DNA of 64,000 nucleotides from Pseudomonas sp. B21_DOA (lineage in GTDB: Bacteria > Pseudomonadota > Gammaproteobacteria > Pseudomonadales > Pseudomonadaceae), in contig CP086683.1 of the NCBI GenBank assembly GCA_030544685.1, positions 1,240,001 to 1,304,000 of the forward strand, written 5' to 3'. This document shows, in pieces, positions 49,971 to 56,927 of the stretch. Positions within the stretch are counted from its first letter, which is position 1, and each line of letters opens with the position of its first letter. Both the position numbers and the translations under genes were made by a program. Under the pieces are notes generated by a model. That model searched no databases, was not told the origin of the DNA, and saw only the letters and a program-made list of their open reading frames with translations.

Positions 49971-50055
49971 TGTGGGAGCGAGCCCGCTCGCGAAGGCATC
50001 AGCACGGTCACTGCCTTGTTGACTGGCCGCCGCTTTCGCGAGCAGGCTCGCTCCT
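49971..50055. repeat. REP pair interrupted by the IS110 element
   Basis: TGTGGGAGCGAGCCCGCTCG faces CGCGAGCAGGCTCGCTCCT. The right unit stops at CTCGCTC-CT, where the insertion sequence begins; its missing end (CT)ACAGACC is found after the element at 51334. Without the insertion the sequence reads GCTCGCTCCTACAGACC. Confidence 0.8.
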
Positions 50056-50069
50056 TGTATGTTCCCCAG

Positions 50070-50265
50070 ACACCAGCATGAATGAGATCTAAGCTCGCTG
50101 GTGCGACATACGAAGATGTGTTTCTGGGGAGACCGATCGCTCCTTAAGGCAGGACTTGCTCCTGACCTTGTCTGTAGAGAGGTCCCCCGCCTCATTGCCC
50201 ACCACGAAGAGTATCGAGAAGCCGACGAGTCGGACTTCGCATTACAAGGTTGCAGTGGCATGAAG
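50070..50265 (+). ncRNA. IS110 bridge RNA (target- and donor-specifying guide RNA)
   Basis: The 5' stem is CACCAGC 50071-50077 / GCTGGTG 50097-50103. The target loop is closed by GGGGAGACC 50126-50134 / GGTCCCC 50180-50186. It holds the left guide TCGCTCCT 50137-50144, identical to the target at 50048-50055, and the right guide GTCTGTAG 50169-50176, complementary to CTACAGAC at 51334-51341. The donor loop is closed by TGCCCAC 50195-50201 / GTGGCA 50254-50259. It holds AGAGTATC 50207-50214, identical to the right end at 51327-51334, and TACAAG 50242-50247, complementary to CTTGTA at 50054-50059. Each loop also carries an inner hairpin. The exact 3' end is a guess. Confidence 0.85.
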
Positions 50266-50322
50266 TTCGAGGTCAGGGGAACCAGGAAGCATTTTTAACT
50301 CAGTTCTCTTGGAGTTGAAAGC

Positions 50323-51318
50323 ATGAACATGCACGTCGGTTTGGATGTGGGATCTCGCACTACAGCGATGGGCTGGCGCAATGGCGGCCGCTTTGCAGGT
50401 CAGTGCAATATCGACCAGACGCCGGCGGGGCGCAAGGCTGCTGTCGGCAAATTGCTTGAGCTCAAGCCGATATCTGTGGTGATGGAAGCCACCGGTATCT
50501 ACTACCTGGACTTGGCCATGGAGCTCGCTGCGGCGGGTTTGCCAGTCTCGGTTATCAATCCGAAGAGTTTTCACAACTTTGCAAAGCTGATGCTGAAAAA
50601 CAGCAAAACGGACGCAATCGATGCCCAATTATTAGCTGAATACGGCGAACGGATGAGCCCAAGGTTGTGGACGCCGCCCACTTCAATACAGCTTGAGCTG
50701 CGTGCTATCGGCCGCCACATCAATCGTTTGACAGGTCACCGCACCCGCGCCAAAAACGAGCTGCATGCGCTAAAAGCTACTCAAACAACACTCCCGATGC
50801 TGATTGAGGATGAAGAAGAGGCCATCAACGCCTTTGACAAACGAATCGAGCGTTTCCGTGTCGCTGGTCGGGCATTGATCGACAACTGCCCAATGTTGAG
50901 CGCCCAGTTTGGACACATGATTGCCGCTCCAGGCATGGGTGAGATCTCAGTATTTGCAGCGCTGGCTGAACTGACGACCTTACCGGTGACGCTTAAATCC
51001 GCGCAGGTTAGCCGCCATGCCGGACTCGATGTCCGACTCACGCAATCAGGAAGCAGCATTGATAAACCCGGCCGGATAAGTAAGGGCGGCAATGCCTATT
51101 TGCGCTCAGCGATGTACATGCCTGCGCTGACCGCCATACGTTGCGACCCGAACGTGAAAGCGTTTTACGAAGCGTTGGTGGCCCGAGGAAAGAGGAAGAT
51201 GCAAGCTATCGTCGCAGTCATGCGCAAATACCTGACCGGACTATGGGCCTGCATGCAGGCCGGAGAAGACTTCGACACGGCCAAGCTTTTTAGCGGTAAA
51301 CACGTCCAAAAAGCTTGA
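50323..51318 (+). CDS. IS110-family recombinase (transposase)
   Basis: 331-aa DEDD-type recombinase guided by the bridge RNA encoded just upstream. The RuvC-like domain has Asp8 (GLDVGSRTT), Glu55 (VVMEATGIYY), Asp97 and Asp100 (SKTDAIDAQLLAEYG). The C-terminal Tnp domain has the likely nucleophile Ser253 in GRISKGGNAYLR. A coiled-coil linker lies between. The protein is full length, so the element may be active. The stop codon overlaps the TTGACC hexamer of the junction promoter. Confidence 0.95.
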   Translation: MNMHVGLDVGSRTTAMGWRNGGRFAGQCNIDQTPAGRKAAVGKLLELKPISVVMEATGIYYLDLAMELAAAGLPVSVINPKSFHNFAKLMLKNSKTDAIDAQLLAEYGERMSPRLWTPPTSIQLELRAIGRHINRLTGHRTRAKNELHALKATQTTLPMLIEDEEEAINAFDKRIERFRVAGRALIDNCPMLSAQFGHMIAAPGMGEISVFAALAELTTLPVTLKSAQVSRHAGLDVRLTQSGSSIDKPGRISKGGNAYLRSAMYMPALTAIRCDPNVKAFYEALVARGKRKMQAIVAVMRKYLTGLWACMQAGEDFDTAKLFSGKHVQKA

Positions 51319-51320
51319 CC
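51315..51320 (+). promoter_or_regulatory. Right-end -35 half of the IS110 circle-junction promoter
   Basis: TTGACC here and TATGTT at 50058-50063 in the left end come together when the element circularises at its CT core. The spacing is 13 + 2 + 2 = 17 bases, ideal for sigma-70. Transcription would start about 50070, the first base before the bridge RNA 5' stem. Confidence 0.75.
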
Positions 51321-51437
51321 GTGAACAGAGTATCTACAGACCAAAACTCCCTGCTTAATTTCATTTTTTTGCAATCGCCCAGCTAAGAATTTACGTTTCT
51401 TAGACGTTTTTCGCCTATTTAAAGACGATTCTTGAAA

Positions 51438-51467
51438 TTGACACACTGTTCAGGGCGCGGCTACGAT
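51438..51467 (+). promoter_or_regulatory. Sigma-70-like promoter upstream of the porin gene
   Basis: A consensus TTGACA at 51438-51443 and TACGAT at 51462-51467, with an 18-bp spacer. It drives a short region ending in a terminator before the OprD-family gene. Confidence 0.6.
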
Positions 51468-51473
51468 TCGGCC

Positions 51474-51549
51474 CAACGCCTGTGGCTAACCGCCATGACT
51501 CAAAACAAGGAGCAGGCCCGCCATGACGTTTGCGTTGGCGGGTCTTTTT
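51474..51549 (+). ncRNA. Candidate small RNA or attenuated leader before the porin gene
   Basis: About 75 nt between the promoter at 51438 and a rho-independent terminator at 51515-51549 (GGCCCGCCA ... TGGCGGGTC then TTTTT). It could be a free small RNA or a leader with read-through into the porin gene. The unpaired CAAAACAAGGAGCAGG stretch is accessible. I do not recognise the family. Confidence 0.55.
51515..51549 (+). terminator. Rho-independent terminator in the porin leader
   Basis: Stem CCCGCCA 51517-51523 / TGGCGGG 51536-51542 extended by two pairs and followed by five T. Confidence 0.8.
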
Positions 51550-51632
51550 GTTTCGGGGTGAATACAAGAGTGCAAAAGCGCCGTTTCAGCCGTTCGACAC
51601 AGCGCGTTTCAACCCGTAATAAGGAAAACAAA

Positions 51633-52919
51633 ATGTTGAACAAGCGAATCAGCCTGATCGCACTGGGGATGTTGAGTGCTACACAGGCCATGGCTAACGA
51701 CCAGGCCGAATCCAAGGGTTTCGTTGAAGACAGCAGCCTCAAAGTGCTGTTGCGCAACGCCTATATCAATCGTGATTACAAAGACGGTCGCCCGGACAAA
51801 GCCGAATGGGGCCAGGCGGCAATCGGAACGTTCTCTTCCGGTTTCACCCAAGGCACCGTAGGTGTCGGGGTTGACGCCTTTGGTCTGTACGCGCTGCGTC
51901 TGGACGGCGGCAAAGGCCGCACCGGCGCGCAAGGCATCGACTTCTTCAGACAGGAAAACGACGGTCGCGCGAACCACGACATCGCCAAGGGCGGCGCAGC
52001 GGTCAAATTCCGTGTTTCCAACACCGTGTTGACCTACGGCGACCAGATGCCGGCCCTGCCGGTGCTGAGTTACGACAACGTGCGTCTGCTGCCGGAAAGC
52101 TACACCGGGACTTTGATCACTTCCCGTGAGATCAAAGGCCTGGAACTGAACGCCGGTCGTTTCACCGCCGAGTCGCGCAAGAGCGATGAAGGCCGTGACA
52201 GCGGCGGTCTGAAGGCGATCAACGTATTGGGCGGTAGCTATCAGTTCACCGAACACTTCAAAGGCGCGCTGTACGCGTCCGACGTTGAAGACGTCTTGAA
52301 GAAACAGTACGTGAACGCCAACTACGTGATCCTGTTCAACAAGGATCAGTCCCTCACCCTGGACTTCAACGGCTACCGCACCAAGCTGGACAATTCCTAT
52401 GTCCGCGAAAACGGTGTAACCGGTGACGACAACAAGATCTGGAGCCTGGCAGCCACTTTCGCCACCGGCCCGCACTCGTTCACCGTGGCGCATCAGCGTT
52501 CCACCGGTGACAGCAACCTGGGTTATGCCTACGGCGGTTATCAGAAAGATCAGGGTCGTGTCGGTGACGGTGGTAACACCATCTACCTGGCCAACTCCTA
52601 CTGGTCGGATTTTAACGCCGAAGACGAACGCAGCTGGCAACTGGGCTACGGCCTGGACTTCGGCGCATTCGGCGTTCCGGGTCTGAGCTACAACTTCGCT
52701 TACGTGCGTGGCGACAACATCACCACCTCCACCAGCGAAGGCGGTACCGAGCGCGAGATCTTCAACCAGTTCAAGTACGTCGTGCAAAGTGGCCCGGCCA
52801 AAGACCTGAGCGTGAAGTTGCGCAGCTCGATCCTGCGCGTATCGCAGAAATCCAGCGAATACAACGTCAGCGGTAACGAGCTGCGGGTATTCGTGGACTA
52901 TCCGATCAACATCTTCTGA
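51633..52919 (+). CDS. OprD-family outer-membrane porin
   Basis: 428-aa substrate-selective porin for small nutrients. It starts at 51633 after a TAAGGAA ribosome site, with signal peptide SLIALGMLSATQAMAND. The mature protein is a beta-barrel. Its N terminus FVEDSSLKVLLRNAYINRDY and RLLPESYTGTLITSREIKGL, and C-terminal Phe (VFVDYPINIF), are typical of the family. It resembles the OprQ/OprE subgroup more than basic-amino-acid OprD, but substrate is not assignable. A terminator follows. Confidence 0.9.
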   Translation: MLNKRISLIALGMLSATQAMANDQAESKGFVEDSSLKVLLRNAYINRDYKDGRPDKAEWGQAAIGTFSSGFTQGTVGVGVDAFGLYALRLDGGKGRTGAQGIDFFRQENDGRANHDIAKGGAAVKFRVSNTVLTYGDQMPALPVLSYDNVRLLPESYTGTLITSREIKGLELNAGRFTAESRKSDEGRDSGGLKAINVLGGSYQFTEHFKGALYASDVEDVLKKQYVNANYVILFNKDQSLTLDFNGYRTKLDNSYVRENGVTGDDNKIWSLAATFATGPHSFTVAHQRSTGDSNLGYAYGGYQKDQGRVGDGGNTIYLANSYWSDFNAEDERSWQLGYGLDFGAFGVPGLSYNFAYVRGDNITTSTSEGGTEREIFNQFKYVVQSGPAKDLSVKLRSSILRVSQKSSEYNVSGNELRVFVDYPINIF

Positions 52920-52948
52920 TGATCTATACGTTGTAAGGAAAATGAGAA

Positions 52949-52975
52949 AACCCCGATTCGTTCGGGGTTTTTTTC
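52949..52975 (+). terminator. Rho-independent terminator of the porin gene
   Basis: AACCCCGA-TTCGT-TCGGGGTT followed by TTTTTT. Confidence 0.92.
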
Positions 52976-53149
52976 GACGGTTTTTCAGCGGAAACCGGAA
53001 ATAACCGATGTTTTTGTCATGTAAAAATTGTTTTTCAAGCGCTGCAGATTTCGTTTCAAGCAGTGCTTCAAATGCCTGAAATTCTTTCTCATGGACGCAA
53101 ATTCTCCACCTAATAGATTAGGGCGTTCAACGCAGCGGAGAATTGGGTA

Positions 53150-53896
53150 ATGATCGTTTTGAACAGAGAAGTGGGCGAATCGCTACGGCGCGACAAGTTT
53201 GTCAACGTCCAGGGTGGTGACTTCAATCTCTACGGTCATTTTGCCGACTTCGTCAGACTGACCAAAAGTTGGGAAAACATGGAGCCTGACAGCTACTACG
53301 GTCAGGCCGAGGCCGGCATGCGTTACCGTCGTTACAGCGACTTTGAATACAACCCGAAAACCCGTGAGCTCAAGCAACTTGAGCATCGCGCTTATGTGCA
53401 ATCGAAAGAGAACAACGCTTACGTCGGTGGCGTGGTACGGCACTTTCAGGATTTTTCCGAAGAAGTGATCTCTTCCCCGGTGATGCGCAGCCTGATCGAC
53501 ACTGATTTCGAAGTGTACAAAAGTGTATTGCCGGAAGAGTTGCACGATGAGATCTGGCAGTGCCAGATCCATCAGATCCGCATCGAAATCAAACCCGGTA
53601 AACAGTTGGAAATCACGCCTGAAGGCATTCACTGCGACGGCTATCCGTTCAGCGGCGTGCACTTCTGGGGGCGTAATAACGTCGATGGCGCGGAGAGCCG
53701 TTTGTACGACATCCACGAGCATCAATTGGCGGCGACCACCTACGAGGAAATTCTCGACACCACCTACTTCCTCGATCGCGACATGCGCCATTACGTGACC
53801 CCGGCGCGCAACACCCACACCCATGCCATGGCGTACCGTCAGATTCTGGCGATTTCCTTCTCGCGGCCCGGGACCGCTTTCGACATTGTTCGCTAA
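53150..53896 (+). CDS. 2-oxoglutarate/Fe(II) dioxygenase, amino-acid hydroxylase-like
   Basis: 248-aa protein of the 2OG-Fe dioxygenase group that includes L-isoleucine and L-leucine hydroxylases and the biofilm-linked BsmA. Iron ligands fit His161 and Asp163 (EGIHCDGYPFSGVHFWGR) and His223 or His225 (ARNTHTHAMAYRQ), with Arg230 for 2-oxoglutarate. It leads an operon with an acetyltransferase and an AzlCD exporter, so hydroxylation of an aliphatic amino acid that is then modified or exported is a reasonable inference. Substrate unproved. Confidence 0.82.
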   Translation: MIVLNREVGESLRRDKFVNVQGGDFNLYGHFADFVRLTKSWENMEPDSYYGQAEAGMRYRRYSDFEYNPKTRELKQLEHRAYVQSKENNAYVGGVVRHFQDFSEEVISSPVMRSLIDTDFEVYKSVLPEELHDEIWQCQIHQIRIEIKPGKQLEITPEGIHCDGYPFSGVHFWGRNNVDGAESRLYDIHEHQLAATTYEEILDTTYFLDRDMRHYVTPARNTHTHAMAYRQILAISFSRPGTAFDIVR

Positions 53897-54353
53897 TCAG
53901 ATCACCCCAATCGACGGCGTCGAGTGCTCGACGCCAGTGGTCCTGCGCCGTGCCACCGCCAAGGATGCGCAACGCATGGAGCGTTTCTTCCGCCAGTTCG
54001 ACGAAGTGTCGTTCTGCGAATGGCAGGACGCCAAATGCCTGCGTGGCGTGTTGATCCAGAAAACCACCACGGCGTATCTGGCGTTCGATGTGGAGGGTGA
54101 AATCGTCGGCGCGGTGCTTGGTGGCATGCTCGGCAGTCGTGGCACGATCAACCATCTGGCGGTCAGCCCGCGCTACCGCAGCCAAGGCGTGGGACAGCGC
54201 CTTGTCGAAGCTGCATCGTCCGACATGAAGCGGGTCGGGGTGCTGCGGATGTTTCTGTTCGTCGACGATGCTAACCTCGCGGGCAAGCGATTCTGGACTG
54301 CCCAGGGTTTTTGCGAGCCTCACGGCGAACGGACATTTGAGAGGGATCTATGA
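53886..54353 (+). CDS. GNAT-family N-acetyltransferase
   Basis: About 155-aa acetyltransferase. The acetyl-CoA binding signature is VSPRYRSQGVGQRLVEAA (motif A), preceded by AVLGGMLGSRGTINHLAV. The start is unclear: a TTG at 53886 overlapping the dioxygenase gene by 11 bases is the best in-frame choice, since no ATG precedes VVLRRATAKDAQRME. Its stop overlaps the azlC ATG, so it is within the operon. It may acetylate the dioxygenase product or an amino-acid analogue. Confidence 0.82.
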   Translation: MFANQITPIDGVECSTPVVLRRATAKDAQRMERFFRQFDEVSFCEWQDAKCLRGVLIQKTTTAYLAFDVEGEIVGAVLGGMLGSRGTINHLAVSPRYRSQGVGQRLVEAASSDMKRVGVLRMFLFVDDANLAGKRFWTAQGFCEPHGERTFERDL

Positions 54354-55066
54354 ATGAAAGGTCCGGCAGCGCACCGCTGATGGCGACTCATCAGCCGTCG
54401 CGCACGTTTGCCGAAGCCAGCCCGGTGGTCGCCGGGTATTTCACCGTGTCGTTTGTCTTCGGGTTGATGGCGGTCAACGCCGGCCTGCCGATGTGGCTGC
54501 CGGTGGCGATGTGCTTGTTTGTCTATGCCGGCGCTTCGCAATTCGCCGCGCTGGCGCTGATCTCCAGCGGCGCATCACTGACCACCATTGTGCTGACCAC
54601 TTTCCTGATCAATGCGCGGCACATGCTGATGTCGGTGTACATGGCCAAGGCCCTGCGCGCGCTGGGTTTGAGCCGCATGGAGCGTTGGGCTTACGCCGGT
54701 GGCCTGACCGATGAGTCCTTCGCTTTCCACAGCGTCAAGCTCGGTACCGGCGCACCGGTCAACGTGCGTTATCTGATCGGTTTCAACCTGTTCTGCCACA
54801 CCTCGTGGGTGCTCGGAGGTTTGCTCGGCGCGGTCTGCGCGCAGTACGCGGCGCACTTGATCAAGTATCAGCTCGACTACGCGCTGACGGCGATGATGCT
54901 CTACGTGCTGGTGTCGCTGTGCAACACGCGCAACAAACTGATCGCCGCTGCTGCCGCCGTGATCTGCATGGGCGCGCTGAGCCTGATCGGCAGTTCGCCC
55001 TTCAACGTATTTATCGCCACGTTTGTGGGCTGCGGAGTGGGTGTATGCCTGACCAAACGTTCCTGA
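54350..55066 (+). CDS. azlC: AzlC-family branched-chain amino-acid exporter, large subunit
   Basis: 238-aa inner-membrane protein with about seven helices. Family segments: VVAGYFTVSFVFGLMAVNAG, FVYAGASQFAALALISSG and LINARHMLMSVYMAKAL, plus GLTDESFAFH. It pairs with AzlD to export branched-chain or related amino acids. It overlaps the acetyltransferase gene by four bases and azlD by 22. Confidence 0.9.
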   Translation: MNERSGSAPLMATHQPSRTFAEASPVVAGYFTVSFVFGLMAVNAGLPMWLPVAMCLFVYAGASQFAALALISSGASLTTIVLTTFLINARHMLMSVYMAKALRALGLSRMERWAYAGGLTDESFAFHSVKLGTGAPVNVRYLIGFNLFCHTSWVLGGLLGAVCAQYAAHLIKYQLDYALTAMMLYVLVSLCNTRNKLIAAAAAVICMGALSLIGSSPFNVFIATFVGCGVGVCLTKRS

Positions 55067-55362
55067 TTCTGGTGGTGGTGCTGATGATGGCCGTGACGTT
55101 CCTGCCACGGGCACTGCCGCTGCAAATCAACACCGAACATTGGCCGCCATTTATCGCGCGGGCACTGGAATACTTACCGGTGGCGATCGTCGCCGCGATC
55201 AGCCTGACCCCCTTGTTGATCAAGGACCGGCAGATACAGCTCGATCGCCCGGAATTCTATGCCGCGATTCCGACGTTGCTATGTGCGTATTTCAGCAAAA
55301 ACCTCTTTCTCAGTGTGGCGGTGGGGACGGCTGCGTACATTGCGCTCGGCTCGTTCATGTAG
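55045..55362 (+). CDS. azlD: AzlD-family exporter small subunit
   Basis: 105-aa membrane protein with about three to four helices (FLILVVVLMMAVTFLPRALP, YLPVAIVAAISLTPLL, FLSVAVGTAAYIALGSFM). It completes the AzlCD exporter. It starts inside the end of azlC, a typical arrangement. The convergent lysR gene runs into its 3' end as written. Confidence 0.9.
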   Translation: MPDQTFLILVVVLMMAVTFLPRALPLQINTEHWPPFIARALEYLPVAIVAAISLTPLLIKDRQIQLDRPEFYAAIPTLLCAYFSKNLFLSVAVGTAAYIALGSFM

Positions 55363-56205
55363 GGGCAGATCAACGACGTCGTTCAGCGCCTGGTGCGACA
55401 GCTCCGGATTGTTTACCGCCAGGCGCACTTCGAGGAAATCCTCGAAACCGGGAAAAATCGTCAGTCCGTTCTTCTGCGCCGCTTCACGCGAGACCATGCC
55501 GACCGCATCCATCTGCGTGATCAACGACAGCGTCAGGGTTTCGCTGCAGGAATAGACCATGCGCTGGCCGTTCTCGTGGTTGCCAAGCCCGGCGTCGAGA
55601 AAACGCAAAAAGCTGTGGGAATACGGACAATCTTCCGCAGGACGCACCTGAAACTTGTTGCCCAGCAACGTCAGCGGATCGTTTTCTTGACCGCAATGCG
55701 CACCAACCACCTGCACCTGCACATCCGGCAGGACGATGCTCGGCAAGCCCGGGCGCTGCGGACCGATCAGCACGGCGAGGTCGAAATCTTCGTTCTTCAG
55801 TTTACTCAGATTCTCCATCGACTCGGCGTAGCTGAACTCCATCTGATAATCCGGAAACACCTCGATCAGACGCCCGATCATGCGCCGGTTGAAGTCGGGT
55901 GCCAGGGTATTGTTCAACGCCACCTTCAACGTGCGCTGCCCCGGCACTTTCAACGCCGCGACTTTTTCTTCCATCTGTCGCGTCGCGATCAACACCTTGT
56001 CGATGTAAGGCGTGAGCTCCGTGCCTTGCGGCGTCAGCGTCAGGCCCTTGTTGGAACGGCGAAACAAGCGGAAACCGAACTGCTCTTCGACCTTGTTCAA
56101 CTGTGCGGCCAATGCCTGCACGGTCAGGCACGAATGCTCGGCTGCAGCCGACAGCGAGCCAGTCTGCACGATGCGCATCAGGTTGCGTAAGGTTCTGCTA
56201 TCCAT
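55279..56205 (-). CDS. LysR-family transcriptional regulator
   Basis: 308 aa as written. Winged helix at residues 1-60 (LRNLMRIVQTGSLSAAAEHS, TVQALAAQLNKVEEQFGFRL), then an effector domain. The start at 56205 is chosen over a longer in-frame extension. The last ~25 residues (RAERNVRSRPHRHTEKEV...) are unlike a LysR ending and lie antisense to azlD. Adding one C to the run of four G at 55362-55365 (C on the coding strand) would end the protein at 55355 as ...VVDLPPT, 283 aa. A regulator of the convergent azl operon is plausible. Confidence 0.82.
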   Translation of the reverse strand: MDSRTLRNLMRIVQTGSLSAAAEHSCLTVQALAAQLNKVEEQFGFRLFRRSNKGLTLTPQGTELTPYIDKVLIATRQMEEKVAALKVPGQRTLKVALNNTLAPDFNRRMIGRLIEVFPDYQMEFSYAESMENLSKLKNEDFDLAVLIGPQRPGLPSIVLPDVQVQVVGAHCGQENDPLTLLGNKFQVRPAEDCPYSHSFLRFLDAGLGNHENGQRMVYSCSETLTLSLITQMDAVGMVSREAAQKNGLTIFPGFEDFLEVRLAVNNPELSHQALNDVVDLPLHERAERNVRSRPHRHTEKEVFAEIRT

Positions 56206-56516
56206 GGGTAATGCCCTCTGAAGTGGGCTGGTATTGTTGTTTACGAGACGACTGAACCGGCGCCATATGCTGGCTATATTCCCGTACCTGAGCATAGTTG
56301 TCGCGGACTTGGTAGCGAATTGATTTCCCCGCCGATGGCTGGAGGCTGACAGAGGATCGGGGTTTTTGCTGGGATGGGGGTGATGGAGATCAAAAAATGT
56401 GTGCAAGCAGTATGGATTTTTCACTCTGCACGGTTGTTCCTAAGTGTATTAATTTTGAGTAAATGTACAGATATGTACTAACCTCAAGGCATGATGATTT
56501 CTCTGGGGGCGGCCAA
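56206..56516. promoter_or_regulatory. Divergent control region of lysR and the Xre-RES module
   Basis: About 310 bp with no gene. At 56463-56479 the word ATGTAC occurs twice ten bases apart (ATGTACAGATATGTACT), forming a palindromic operator candidate about 45 bp before the antitoxin start, suited to autoregulation. Confidence 0.5.
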
Positions 56517-56927
56517 ATGCCAACTTCATCTACTGCGTTAAACCCACGCGAACAACTCGACGCCCCCGAAGCCGGCCGCGTTGCGCTGAAGTTCTTCTTC
56601 AACCTCATGGAGCACTGGGGCTGCAGCGCCGAGCAGCAACGCACCTTACTTGGCGGCGTCGGCAATACGACGTTCTACAAATACAAACACCTGCCGCCTA
56701 ACATCCGTTTGCCTCACGATACCCTTGAGCGCATTTCGTACCTGATGGGCATTCACAAGGCGTTGAGCATCATCTTCAGCAACAGCCGCGAACGTGCCTA
56801 CACCTGGGTCAGCAGCCCGAACACGGCAGCACCGTTCAATGGCAAAACGGCGCTCGATTACATGCTGGCGGGGAGGGTGATCGACATCGCCGATGTGCGC
56901 CGCTACCTCGACGGAGTGCGCGGTTGA
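56517..56927 (+). CDS. Xre/MbcA/ParS-type antitoxin
   Basis: 136-aa antitoxin partner of the RES toxin. The N-terminal part (VALKFFFNLMEHWGCSAEQQ, LLGGVGNTTFYKYKHLPPN) is a helix-turn-helix-like region. The C-terminal toxin-binding domain has RAYTWVSSPNTAAPFNGKTA and ALDYMLAGRVIDIADVRRYL, the hallmark of the MbcA/ParS/Xre group. Its stop overlaps the toxin start (TTGA). Confidence 0.92.
   Translation: MPTSSTALNPREQLDAPEAGRVALKFFFNLMEHWGCSAEQQRTLLGGVGNTTFYKYKHLPPNIRLPHDTLERISYLMGIHKALSIIFSNSRERAYTWVSSPNTAAPFNGKTALDYMLAGRVIDIADVRRYLDGVRG

Larger units (their letters stand above)
50056..51335 (+). mobile_element. IS110-group insertion sequence inserted in a REP unit
   Basis: About 1.28-kb element. 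It has a long 5' non-coding end (~267 bp), one recombinase gene and a very short 3' end (17 bp), the layout of the IS110 group rather than IS1111. There are no terminal inverted repeats or target duplications. A CT dinucleotide occurs at both boundaries (50054-50055 and 51334-51335) and is the likely recombination core. The boundaries are set by rebuilding the REP target and by matches to the bridge RNA guides. Confidence 0.85.
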
